NCBI GenBank assembly: GCA_015232335.1
Contig: JADFZV010000001.1
Location: forward strand, 1 to 64,000
From: Alphaproteobacteria bacterium
Lineage (GTDB): Bacteria > Pseudomonadota > Alphaproteobacteria > Rhodospirillales > WMHbin7
Direction: 5' to 3'
Length of the DNA stretch: 64,000 nucleotides
Position numbers and translations under genes: made by a program. The notes beneath the pieces were generated by a model, which saw only the letters and a program-made list of their open reading frames with translations, was not told where the DNA came from and made no database searches. Shown piece by piece: positions 15,688-23,543 of this stretch (positions are counted from its first letter, which is position 1; each line of letters starts with the position of its first letter).

Positions 15688-17004
15688 TCAGAAGTCAATG
15701 GCGCCGCAACCCGGCGTCTGGTCGTCGATCTCGATGGTGTGCAGGCACTGATTGCCCAGGGCGTCGTTGGCGACCACGCCGATGGCCGACACATCTTCGG
15801 GCAACACGGATTGCTCGTCAAAGACGTAGTTGAAGCTGTCCAGACTGTTCCAGTAATTCAGATTGTCGTGAATATAGCGGCGCGAGCGGGTGCGGATGGC
15901 CAGGAAGGGCTGCGAGCCGAAAATCTTGCCCGACAAGGTTTCGATATTGATTCGTAGAGGCCTGCCCTTCTCGTCCTTAAGCAGACGGCAGCCGAGGCGC
16001 AGGGCTGGGCCAACGGGAGCCGGGTGAACGGCATTGAAGGCTTCGACCGCTTCGCAATAGCGGAATTTCACCCCCGGGTGGCGCGCCTGGGCCTTTTCGA
16101 TCAGATGCGCCACATAATCCATCTCGACGCACAGATCGCGCCAGTCGTGCGAGGAAAAGGACAACAAGGTGGGCAGGCCCTGGGCGGCTCTGGCGAAGGC
16201 CGCCTCGACATCATGGGCCGATAGGTTGGCCACGCGGGTCAGAACGGGCAGACAGCGGGCGATCTTGCGCTGGCACTGGCCCTCCAACTGGTGGCAGTTG
16301 TGCGCCGGCCTATAGGTTCGCCAGTCCTTGGGAGCCCAGCGCCAGTCGCTGAAGCGGCCATCCTCGAAATCGGGGTTCGTTTTCGAGCAGATATCGTCGG
16401 ATGCCATGTTGGACAGATCGAATGGAATCCATTGCTCGAGAAACCAGTGGCTGTCCGGGCGCTCGTCTTGAAAGCCCGCCCGATTGGCTCTGGGAAAGAA
16501 TTTGCGGTCGATCACGCGTCGGCAGAGGATTTCATACAGGGCCGGGCTGTTCGTATAGGAGGTGGCGCACTGATTGGCCTGGCGATAGGTGCTCATGGGA
16601 TGAAAATGCCAGTGGACGGCATCGCCCAGCTTCTGGCGCAACACCAGATCGCTGTAGAAATCGTAAACGGCATGGATGCCCATGGCGCGCCGTCTGGGGT
16701 TTTCGATGAAGTCCAGATGGTCCATGCAAAACCAGTTGAAGCGCCAGGGGGTGCCGAAACTGTCGGGAAACCTGCGCCGCTGCTCAGGCGAGGTTGCCCG
16801 GCGCAGCATGGCCGTGATCCGCTCCCAGGACCCCAGCGTGCCCTTGCGGTGCCAATCGATCAGGCCCTTGATGTCGCCATCGAATCCGCCGGGGGGCAAG
16901 GGGCGCGGAAATACATTGTCCTCAAGCCCGTCTTCGAGCGAGAGCGGCGCTTCGGCCAGGGGGCCTTCGGTGTCGATGCAGTGGACGATGGAAACGTCGG
17001 TCAT
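15688..17004 (-). CDS. Possible polysaccharide deacetylase-like (NodB-fold) protein
   Basis: The 438-residue protein has the scattered acidic and histidine residues of a NodB/CE4-type barrel: HCIDTEGP (Asp11, Glu13) at the first strand, HWHFHP (His131, 133, 135) in the middle and LSFSSHDWRD (His286, Asp287) late in the fold. The C-terminal 110 residues form a separate, probably beta-rich region. A metal-dependent deacetylase or related hydrolase acting on a sugar is suggested, which would free an amine for later acylation, but the motif spacing is not standard and I am not certain. It is the first gene of the FkbH operon, 28 bases upstream of the ACP-like gene. Confidence 0.45.
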   Translation of the reverse strand: MTDVSIVHCIDTEGPLAEAPLSLEDGLEDNVFPRPLPPGGFDGDIKGLIDWHRKGTLGSWERITAMLRRATSPEQRRRFPDSFGTPWRFNWFCMDHLDFIENPRRRAMGIHAVYDFYSDLVLRQKLGDAVHWHFHPMSTYRQANQCATSYTNSPALYEILCRRVIDRKFFPRANRAGFQDERPDSHWFLEQWIPFDLSNMASDDICSKTNPDFEDGRFSDWRWAPKDWRTYRPAHNCHQLEGQCQRKIARCLPVLTRVANLSAHDVEAAFARAAQGLPTLLSFSSHDWRDLCVEMDYVAHLIEKAQARHPGVKFRYCEAVEAFNAVHPAPVGPALRLGCRLLKDEKGRPLRINIETLSGKIFGSQPFLAIRTRSRRYIHDNLNYWNSLDSFNYVFDEQSVLPEDVSAIGVVANDALGNQCLHTIEIDDQTPGCGAIDF

Positions 17005-17319
17005 GCGCCAAGGCCCGCCGCCTTGCCGCTCGAGCCCCCGCCCTGGGGCCAGGTCAGCCGAAAAACCCCGGATTTCTGGTGCATTTTACGAGTCGCCGCC
17101 ACCTTGTTCACGCCGCGAACATTACGTTCTCGGCCTCATGACCGTCAATCGAAAACATCCGTTACGGCCGCTGCTTTTCCGGTTTTGGCGCCCCAGGCAG
17201 GCCATGACAAGACTTGCATAAGTTCGGATTTCCAGCCCATACTTGGTTTCACTCCTGTCGGCCCTTGCTGGTGCTACGGGAATGGCTCTCCGCTCAACTG
17301 GCTGAAATTGAACGACGAA
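17005..17319. other. Divergent intergenic region (315 bp)
   Basis: This region separates the minus-strand FkbH operon from the plus-strand GT2/amidotransferase genes and should contain promoters for both. No convincing -35/-10 pair, terminator or RNA gene was recognised. The only open frames are short and look non-coding. The long plus-strand frame crossing it from 16291 is open mainly because it shadows the minus-strand gene. Confidence 0.5.
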
Positions 17320-18327
17320 ATGCAGGTTTCCATCGTTTGCCCCTTCTTCAACGAGGAGATCGTCATTGCCGAAGTGGTCAGGTCCTGCATCGATCGGCTG
17401 CATCATCAACTTGACTGCAATTGGGAACTGATTCTGGTCAATGACGGGTCGACCGACAATTCCGTTGCCGCCTTGACCGGGGCTCTGACCGATGCCGACC
17501 GCCAGCATGTCCGGGTCATCGGCTATGCCAAGAACCAGGGGCGCGGCCATGCCCTGAAAACAGGAATCGACGCCGCCACAGGCGACATCATCGTCACCAC
17601 CGAGGCCGACGGTTCCTGGGGCGAGGACATCGTGCCGCGTCTGGCGGCGGTATTGATGAAGGATTCCCAGGCCGATGCCGTGGTCGCCTCGGTGCATATG
17701 CCGGGCGGCGGACTGGTCAATGTCACGCCCAGGCGCGTCTTGCTGACCAAGGCGGCCAACATCCTGATCCGCGCCTTCATCTCGCGCGATTACACCATGT
17801 ATACCGGCATGACCCGAGCCTACCGGCGCGAGGTGATTCAGCCGCTGCCCATCACCGAATATGGCAAGGAGTTCCACCTGGAAAGCCTGCTCAAGCTGCA
17901 CACACTGGGCTTTGACATCCGCGAGATTCCCGCCACCATCACCTGGCCGCAGCGCAAGGCGAAGGGAACAGGCAAGAAGCGCACTTCCTCGACCAACATC
18001 CCCAAGACCATCATGAGCCATCTGCGCTTTGCCATTCTGGGCAAGCCTTCCCAGTATTTCGCCATCGCCGCCCTGGCGGCCTTCCTGGCCGGGTCGGCCT
18101 TCATGATGGCCGCCGTGTGGGAACTGTTGACGCACGGCGTGGCCATCAATTATGCCCTGACCGCCCTGCTGCTCTGGATCGTGGGCCTGCTGTTTACCGG
18201 CTTTTCGGCCATCTTCACCCATCTGCGCGACATTCTGCGCGGGCAATGGGCGGCGGCCTATCCGGCCTTGCCACCGACGCTGACCACCGCTCGCAAGGTG
18301 CGCACCCTGTTTCCCCTTCAAGGCTGA
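17320..18327 (+). CDS. Glycosyltransferase family 2 with C-terminal membrane helices
   Basis: The 335-residue enzyme has a GT-A fold: VSIVCPFFNEE, the nucleotide-sugar motif NDGSTD (41-46) and TEADGSW (94-100) in place of the usual DxD. Two hydrophobic helices near 245-270 and 280-300 anchor it in the inner membrane. This arrangement resembles dolichol- or undecaprenyl-phosphate sugar transferases (DPM1/GtrB type), which make lipid-linked sugar donors. The start at MQVSIV fits the family N-terminus, although no strong ribosome binding site precedes it; longer in-frame starts read through the opposite-strand gene. The amidotransferase gene follows after six bases. Confidence 0.85.
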   Translation: MQVSIVCPFFNEEIVIAEVVRSCIDRLHHQLDCNWELILVNDGSTDNSVAALTGALTDADRQHVRVIGYAKNQGRGHALKTGIDAATGDIIVTTEADGSWGEDIVPRLAAVLMKDSQADAVVASVHMPGGGLVNVTPRRVLLTKAANILIRAFISRDYTMYTGMTRAYRREVIQPLPITEYGKEFHLESLLKLHTLGFDIREIPATITWPQRKAKGTGKKRTSSTNIPKTIMSHLRFAILGKPSQYFAIAALAAFLAGSAFMMAAVWELLTHGVAINYALTALLLWIVGLLFTGFSAIFTHLRDILRGQWAAAYPALPPTLTTARKVRTLFPLQG

Positions 18328-18333
18328 AGATCC

Positions 18334-20265
18334 GTGTGCGGCATTGTGGGCATCACCGGCACTTGGCGCCCCGAGTCCATGGCCCAGGCGTTGGACCTGA
18401 TCGCGCATCGCGGACCCGACGATTGTGGCATCTGGCAGGATCAGCAGGTATCGCTGGGCCATCGCCGCCTGTCCATCATCGATCCCGCAGGCGGCCATCA
18501 GCCCTTCGTTTCCGCCTGCGGACGCTGGGTCATCGTCTTCAACGGCGAAATCTACAATTTTAAGGAACTGGCGGAACGGCTTGGACAGCGCGGCCACAAG
18601 CTGGTCACCCGCTCGGATACCGAGGTGCTGCTGCACTGGCTGGCCGAATTCGGCATCGATGGACTGCCCGCCCTGAACGGCATGTTCGCCTTCGCCCTGT
18701 GGGATCGCGCCGAATCAAAGCTGCTGCTGGCCCGCGACCGATTGGGCATCAAGCCGCTTTATGTGTCCGAGCGTTCGGGCCAATTGGTCTTCGCCTCCGA
18801 GATCAAGGCCATGCTGCCTTTCCTGGGGCCCGTGGTTCCCAACCGGCAGGCCATCTATCAGCACCTGACCTTCCAGAATATTCTGGATCAGTCCACCTTC
18901 TTTTCAGGCGTGGAGAAGCTGGCTCAGGGAAGCTGGCAGGAATGGTCGCCAGGCGGCATGCGTCGCGGACGTTTTTGGGACATTGCCTTCGACAAGCCCT
19001 TCACGGGATCACCGACGCAGGCCGTCGGGGCGTTTGGCCAGATTTTCGACGCCGCCGTGCGCCGCCAGATGGTATCGGATTTTCCGGTGGGGTCCTACCT
19101 GTCGGGGGGCATCGATTCGGCGTCGGTGGCAACCGTTGCCGCCGCCTGTTCGGATCATGCCCTGCATACGTTCACGGGCGCCTTTACCGATGCTCCCTAT
19201 TACGACGAACGCAGCGGCGCCCGGGCGGTGGCGCACAGGATCGGTGCCCATCTGCACGAGATCGAAATTTCGCCCGACCATTTCGTCCGCCATTTCGCCG
19301 ATGTGGTCTGGCATCTGGACGAGCCGACCCTGGGCAGCGGCGCCCTGCCGCAATATATGGTGTCGGGTCTGGCGGCCCAGCATGTCAAAGTGGTGCTGAC
19401 CGGGCATGGCGGCGACGAGATGTTCGCGGGCTATCAGGTCAACAAGGCGGCCTTGATCCGCAAACTTTTGGGTGGCCCCTTCTGGAAGTTGCCCGGCCTT
19501 CTGGCGGGCTTGCGCAAAGACGAGTTGACCCGTGTCGCCTATTTCCTGCTTTTCCCGTTGCTGCAGCCCGAAGTGGGCCACGGCCTGTTCGTGATGACGC
19601 CAAAGCGCGCGCGCGCCAAGATCCTGCATGCAGATTTTCTGGCAGACCTGCGGGGTTTCGAGCCCCTGGAGGTGGTGGACGGTCTGCTGGCCGGGCGCGG
19701 TTTGGATCCGGCCCAGGCCCTGACCTTTCTTTATCTGCGCACCTATCTGCCCACCTTGCTGATTCAAGAGGACAAGGTCGGCATGGCGCATTCCATCGAG
19801 GCCCGGCTGCCCATCTGCGACAACGAACTTCTAGACCTGGCGTTGGCCCTGCCCTTGGAATCAAAAATGACGGGCGGCGCGCTGAAAGCCATCCCCAAGC
19901 TGGCCATGCGGCCCCGTCTGCCGGATATTCTTTATGAATTGCCCAAGCGCGGCTTTCCCACGCCCTTTGCCCGCTGGTTTCGCAAAGGCCCGGTGCGCGA
20001 GATGATGCAAGATCTGCTGCTGTCGAAACGCGCCCTTGGCCGCGGGATCGTGCGAGCGGAAACCGTGGCGGCGACCCTGGCCGCAAATGATGCCTCGATG
20101 ACCGACAATCTGGCCGATTATGCCAGGGCCAATCGCCTCTACTCCTGGGCGCTTATCGAACAATGGCACCGCTTGTTCGTGGATGGCGATCCGCTATCAG
20201 GGGGCTTCGGGAAACAAAAGCCGATGACAACGCGTCTCGAAACCGGCGCCGAAAGCCCGGCCTAG
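18334..20265 (+). CDS. Asparagine synthetase-like glutamine amidotransferase (copy 1)
   Basis: The 643-residue protein starts at a GTG giving Met-Cys-Gly-Ile, so Cys2 is the glutaminase nucleophile after Met removal. The class II amidotransferase half includes HRGPDD, GHRRLSIID and FNGEIYN. The ATP-pyrophosphatase half has the PP-loop SGGIDS at 257-262. In cell-surface loci, such AsnB homologues usually amidate uronic acids or other carboxylates rather than aspartate. That role is inferred here from the surrounding glycosyltransferases. The last 69 bases overlap the convergent membrane-protein gene, an unusually long 3' overlap. Together with the copies at 35621 and 49621 it makes three in the window. 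Confidence 0.9.
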   Translation: MCGIVGITGTWRPESMAQALDLIAHRGPDDCGIWQDQQVSLGHRRLSIIDPAGGHQPFVSACGRWVIVFNGEIYNFKELAERLGQRGHKLVTRSDTEVLLHWLAEFGIDGLPALNGMFAFALWDRAESKLLLARDRLGIKPLYVSERSGQLVFASEIKAMLPFLGPVVPNRQAIYQHLTFQNILDQSTFFSGVEKLAQGSWQEWSPGGMRRGRFWDIAFDKPFTGSPTQAVGAFGQIFDAAVRRQMVSDFPVGSYLSGGIDSASVATVAAACSDHALHTFTGAFTDAPYYDERSGARAVAHRIGAHLHEIEISPDHFVRHFADVVWHLDEPTLGSGALPQYMVSGLAAQHVKVVLTGHGGDEMFAGYQVNKAALIRKLLGGPFWKLPGLLAGLRKDELTRVAYFLLFPLLQPEVGHGLFVMTPKRARAKILHADFLADLRGFEPLEVVDGLLAGRGLDPAQALTFLYLRTYLPTLLIQEDKVGMAHSIEARLPICDNELLDLALALPLESKMTGGALKAIPKLAMRPRLPDILYELPKRGFPTPFARWFRKGPVREMMQDLLLSKRALGRGIVRAETVAATLAANDASMTDNLADYARANRLYSWALIEQWHRLFVDGDPLSGGFGKQKPMTTRLETGAESPA

Positions 20266-22008
20266 CGATGCCGCCAGATCGCCCGGCAGCATGGATGCCG
20301 AACGCCCCAGATCATCAAAACCTTCCCCGATCAGCCTTTTGTAGTCTCGGTCCGCCATCAGCATGGCAGTGCGCTGGGCATTGAGGGTCAGGGCGGGCCA
20401 GGGGTTTAAGGGCGGCAGGTCGCCCGCAAAGCCGCGATGGGCGTGAATGACATAGGGGAAGTTGCCACCGCTGCTGGCGATCTTGCGGAACTGGCTGTCC
20501 AGCACAGCGGGCACATCTTGCAAATACCCGGCCTTGAGCGCGCTCTCATAGGCGGCATCCTCGATGAAGATGGGCAGGTCGCCCTGTCTCAGGCGCAGGA
20601 TCAGATCCGCCTCCGGCAGAAATTTGTAGCGCCTTTGCTCGTCCTCGGTCAGGCCGGTTCTCCAGGCAAAAGACAGTCCGCCGACGCCCTGATCGATTCC
20701 GTCGGCGCCCCATCGCCCGGCATTGGCCACCGGCGCCGAAGCCAGGCTGACGATCCGCGTTTCGGGTGCTGTGGCGGATTCGAGCCAACAGCCCATGCGG
20801 GCAATGGTGACGGGGCGGTAAACGCCGGGTTCATTGCGCCGCGCCACGTCGATGCCGGTCAGGACCAGAAAATAAAGGGCGTGGGCGGACAGGATTGCTG
20901 CGAAAACCAAACGCAAGGAGCGGCGCCACTGGGACAGCTCAAGAAGATGGGCGGCCAGAACGCCAGCCGCGACGGCCAGGAGGGGCAGGATGTGGTAAAG
21001 GTAAAGGGCTCTGAAGACATCGGCCAGATTGTAGGAGCCATAGACCGCCAGGATGACAAGAAGCAAGCGTTTCAGCATGGCGTCGCCTTGCAGACGCCCC
21101 CAGGCCTGAACGGCGGTCTTTCGCTCGAACATCGCCGCCAGGGCCAGGGCGAACCAAGGCAGCAGCAGCGTCATGTTCTGCGCCCAGCCCGGCTTGCCCC
21201 ATCCTTGAAAGGTGAACAGGTCCACCAGCCCCAGCACGCGGTAGCGGAACTGGAAGAACAGCCATCCCAACACGCCTTCGGAAGGCGCATCGCCCACCGG
21301 CAAATGGATGCGCAGGCGGCTGAACAGATAATCGAAGAAGAAGGCGTCCGGGTCCTTGATTAAAATCGCCAGCGTGGGCAAGGACATCAACAAGCCCCCC
21401 AGCGCGAAAGCAAGGGCCGCCTTTGCCGAGGCGCTCCCCCCCCTATGGCGGCGCACGTCGAAAATCCAGATCGCCAGCAGCAGGACGCCAACGGGAAGCA
21501 GGACCACGCGGGCATTGACCATGAGGCCCGCCGCCAGCCCCGACAGAAAGGCGAAGGCCAGGGGCCGGTCATCGCGCCAAACCAGCAGGGCAACGGCGAT
21601 CAGCAGACCCAGATTTGATGGTGCGACATGGGCCACCACGCCGTTCATCGAGAACCATGTCCACAGAAAAGCCAGGATGAAAAAGGTTATCCAGCCCGCT
21701 TTGCCCCCACCCGCTCTGTTGGCCAGCAGCACGGCAATCGCGATGCTTGTCCACAGGGTCAGGATGGCAAACAGCCTTGCCGCGTCGATGCCGGGTGCGA
21801 ACAGGGCTTGCAGGGCGGCAAAGGGAATGTAGGCCCAGGGCATGTGGATCGTGTAGTAATCCAGCACCGGCCAGTCGCCCAGACTCATGCGGTAGGATTG
21901 CCACAGATAGGCCCCTTCGTCGGCTTCGGTGGCGACGTAAAGAACGGCAATGGCGATCCAGACGCCCCAGGCCAGCCCGGCCAGCAGCGGCAGAAACCGA
22001 GGCTTCAT
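20197..22008 (-). CDS. Polytopic membrane protein, GT-C glycosyltransferase-like
   Basis: The 603-residue protein has about ten or more hydrophobic helices in its first 400 residues and a soluble C-terminal domain. The first loop contains TEADEGAYLWQ, similar to the acidic catalytic loop of GT-C enzymes such as ArnT and PMT. It probably transfers a sugar from a lipid carrier on the periplasmic side. The start at 22008 overlaps the upstream radical SAM stop by four bases; longer frames read into that gene. A nine-base C/G run (21436-21444) encodes a Gly-Gly in a cytoplasmic loop (RHRGGSAS). The 3' end overlaps the convergent amidotransferase gene by 69 bases. Confidence 0.75.
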   Translation of the reverse strand: MKPRFLPLLAGLAWGVWIAIAVLYVATEADEGAYLWQSYRMSLGDWPVLDYYTIHMPWAYIPFAALQALFAPGIDAARLFAILTLWTSIAIAVLLANRAGGGKAGWITFFILAFLWTWFSMNGVVAHVAPSNLGLLIAVALLVWRDDRPLAFAFLSGLAAGLMVNARVVLLPVGVLLLAIWIFDVRRHRGGSASAKAALAFALGGLLMSLPTLAILIKDPDAFFFDYLFSRLRIHLPVGDAPSEGVLGWLFFQFRYRVLGLVDLFTFQGWGKPGWAQNMTLLLPWFALALAAMFERKTAVQAWGRLQGDAMLKRLLLVILAVYGSYNLADVFRALYLYHILPLLAVAAGVLAAHLLELSQWRRSLRLVFAAILSAHALYFLVLTGIDVARRNEPGVYRPVTIARMGCWLESATAPETRIVSLASAPVANAGRWGADGIDQGVGGLSFAWRTGLTEDEQRRYKFLPEADLILRLRQGDLPIFIEDAAYESALKAGYLQDVPAVLDSQFRKIASSGGNFPYVIHAHRGFAGDLPPLNPWPALTLNAQRTAMLMADRDYKRLIGEGFDDLGRSASMLPGDLAASLGRAFGAGFETRCHRLLFPEAP

Positions 22009-23528
22009 TTTCGATAAACCGATTGCAGAAGCTGAAGGCCCATGCTGGCTTTGCGCTGGAATTCCTTGAAGCTGCGCAGACTCAGCAGTTCCTTCATGAT
22101 GAAACGTGGCCGGAAATAAAAGCGGCGCACCGCATCGTTTCTGAGCGCAATCAAGGCGGCTTTGTCGGCATGGCTTTCGATCAGCTTTGGGGGCAAAAAA
22201 TTGGGCATCGGATGGCGGGCGTAATCGCCCCAATAGTCGCTGTCGATCAGGCCGCTGGTCAGGGCCTCCTCATACATTTCGGTCCCGGCATAGGGAATGG
22301 TGACCGAGAACTGGGCGAAGTCGGCGTTCAGAGTCAGGGAGAAATCGATGGTGGCCTGCATGTCCTCTATGGTCTCATCGAGATTGCCGAACATGAAATA
22401 GGTCAGCACCGTGATTTTGGCCTTTTTGGCAAGGTCGACCGCCTTTCTGGCCTGATCCAGCGTGATGCGCTTCTTCATGCGGTCAATCACGCGCTGCACG
22501 CCCGATTCGACACCGTAATGGATGCGGGTACAGCCCGCCTTGCGCATCAGCTTCAGCGTGTCGAGATCGATGGCGGCCGAACTGACGCGGTCGCGCGCCG
22601 CCCATTCGACGCCGAGATCGGCATCGATCAGGCCGTTGCAGATTTCCTCGAGGCGCTTTTTCGACCAGGTAAAGGTGTCGTCGTAGATTTCGACCTCGCC
22701 GATGCCCAGCGCCTTGATGCGACGGAACTCCTCGATCACCGAGCCTGCACTGCGGGCCAGATTCTTCTGGAAGCTGAGCTTGCAAAAGGTGCAGCGGTGC
22801 GGGCAGCCGCGGCTGGTGATCATGGTGGTGACGAAGGCGCCTTTGGCCATCACCGATCCGTAATGGCCGATGGGCAAAAGTGTCCGGTCGGGAATGGGCA
22901 GATCGTCCAGGTCGCCATGGATATAAAGCGTGCCGTCGCCGCCCTTGACGCCGCCCTTCTTGAAATGCAGGCCTTGCATCGAATTGTCTTCGACGCCGTT
23001 GGCGATCATGTTGCACAGATACAGAAAAGGGATTTCTCCATCGCCCGCCACCACGCTGTCGACGAAGGGCTGATCAAGCGTTTCTTGCGGATAAATGCCC
23101 AGATGCGGCCCGCCCATGGTCAGATGGGCCTGGGGCAGCGCCTCTTTAAGTAGCTCGGCCTGATGCCAGCAGGGATACCAAAAATCGGTCCACACCGAGA
23201 GACCGATGATGTCGGGCCTGAAATCGACAGCGCGGGCTACCACCTGCTCGAAAGTCAGATTTTCGGCCTGGGCATCGATCACCCTCACCTGATGGTTTGA
23301 GCGTTCCTTGACGGTGGTCGCGACATATAAGAGGCCCAGGGGCGGCTTGTGGCCGATGCCCTCGTTTTCGCCCTCATTGTCGACATGGGGAAGCAGCGAG
23401 GCGACGCCATGGGCCGTCGGCGGTTGAATCAGCAGCACTCGAATGGCGCGCTTGGCCGAAAGCATGCAGGCGGGTGCGCCTTGGCGCGCCTGGCTCGATC
23501 GCAGCAGATGGTCCTTGAGGGCGGGCAT
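22005..23528 (-). CDS. B12-binding-domain radical SAM protein
   Basis: The 507-residue enzyme has an N-terminal cobalamin-binding-like domain (RVLLIQPP at 30-37, then IIGLSVWTDFW and LTMGGPHLGIYP). The radical SAM core has Cys242, Cys246 and Cys249 in SRGCPHRCTFC. It ends with RRFYFRPRFIMKELLSL, a tail shared with two other radical SAM enzymes in this window. It is the second gene after the paralogue at 23544, 15 bases apart, and overlaps the following GT-C gene by four bases. The likely job is a radical modification (methylation, isomerisation or ring change) of a lipid or sugar intermediate; the substrate is unknown. Met22 is an alternative start. Confidence 0.85.
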   Translation of the reverse strand: MPALKDHLLRSSQARQGAPACMLSAKRAIRVLLIQPPTAHGVASLLPHVDNEGENEGIGHKPPLGLLYVATTVKERSNHQVRVIDAQAENLTFEQVVARAVDFRPDIIGLSVWTDFWYPCWHQAELLKEALPQAHLTMGGPHLGIYPQETLDQPFVDSVVAGDGEIPFLYLCNMIANGVEDNSMQGLHFKKGGVKGGDGTLYIHGDLDDLPIPDRTLLPIGHYGSVMAKGAFVTTMITSRGCPHRCTFCKLSFQKNLARSAGSVIEEFRRIKALGIGEVEIYDDTFTWSKKRLEEICNGLIDADLGVEWAARDRVSSAAIDLDTLKLMRKAGCTRIHYGVESGVQRVIDRMKKRITLDQARKAVDLAKKAKITVLTYFMFGNLDETIEDMQATIDFSLTLNADFAQFSVTIPYAGTEMYEEALTSGLIDSDYWGDYARHPMPNFLPPKLIESHADKAALIALRNDAVRRFYFRPRFIMKELLSLRSFKEFQRKASMGLQLLQSVYRK

Positions 23529-23543
23529 GGAAAGGCGTGCCCC

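Noticed and set aside
16291..17319. N-terminal extension of the GT2 gene at 17320 to a 678-residue protein
   Set aside because: The extension is the opposite-strand shadow of the 15688-17004 gene and has no domain signal. The family N-terminus starts at MQVSIV.
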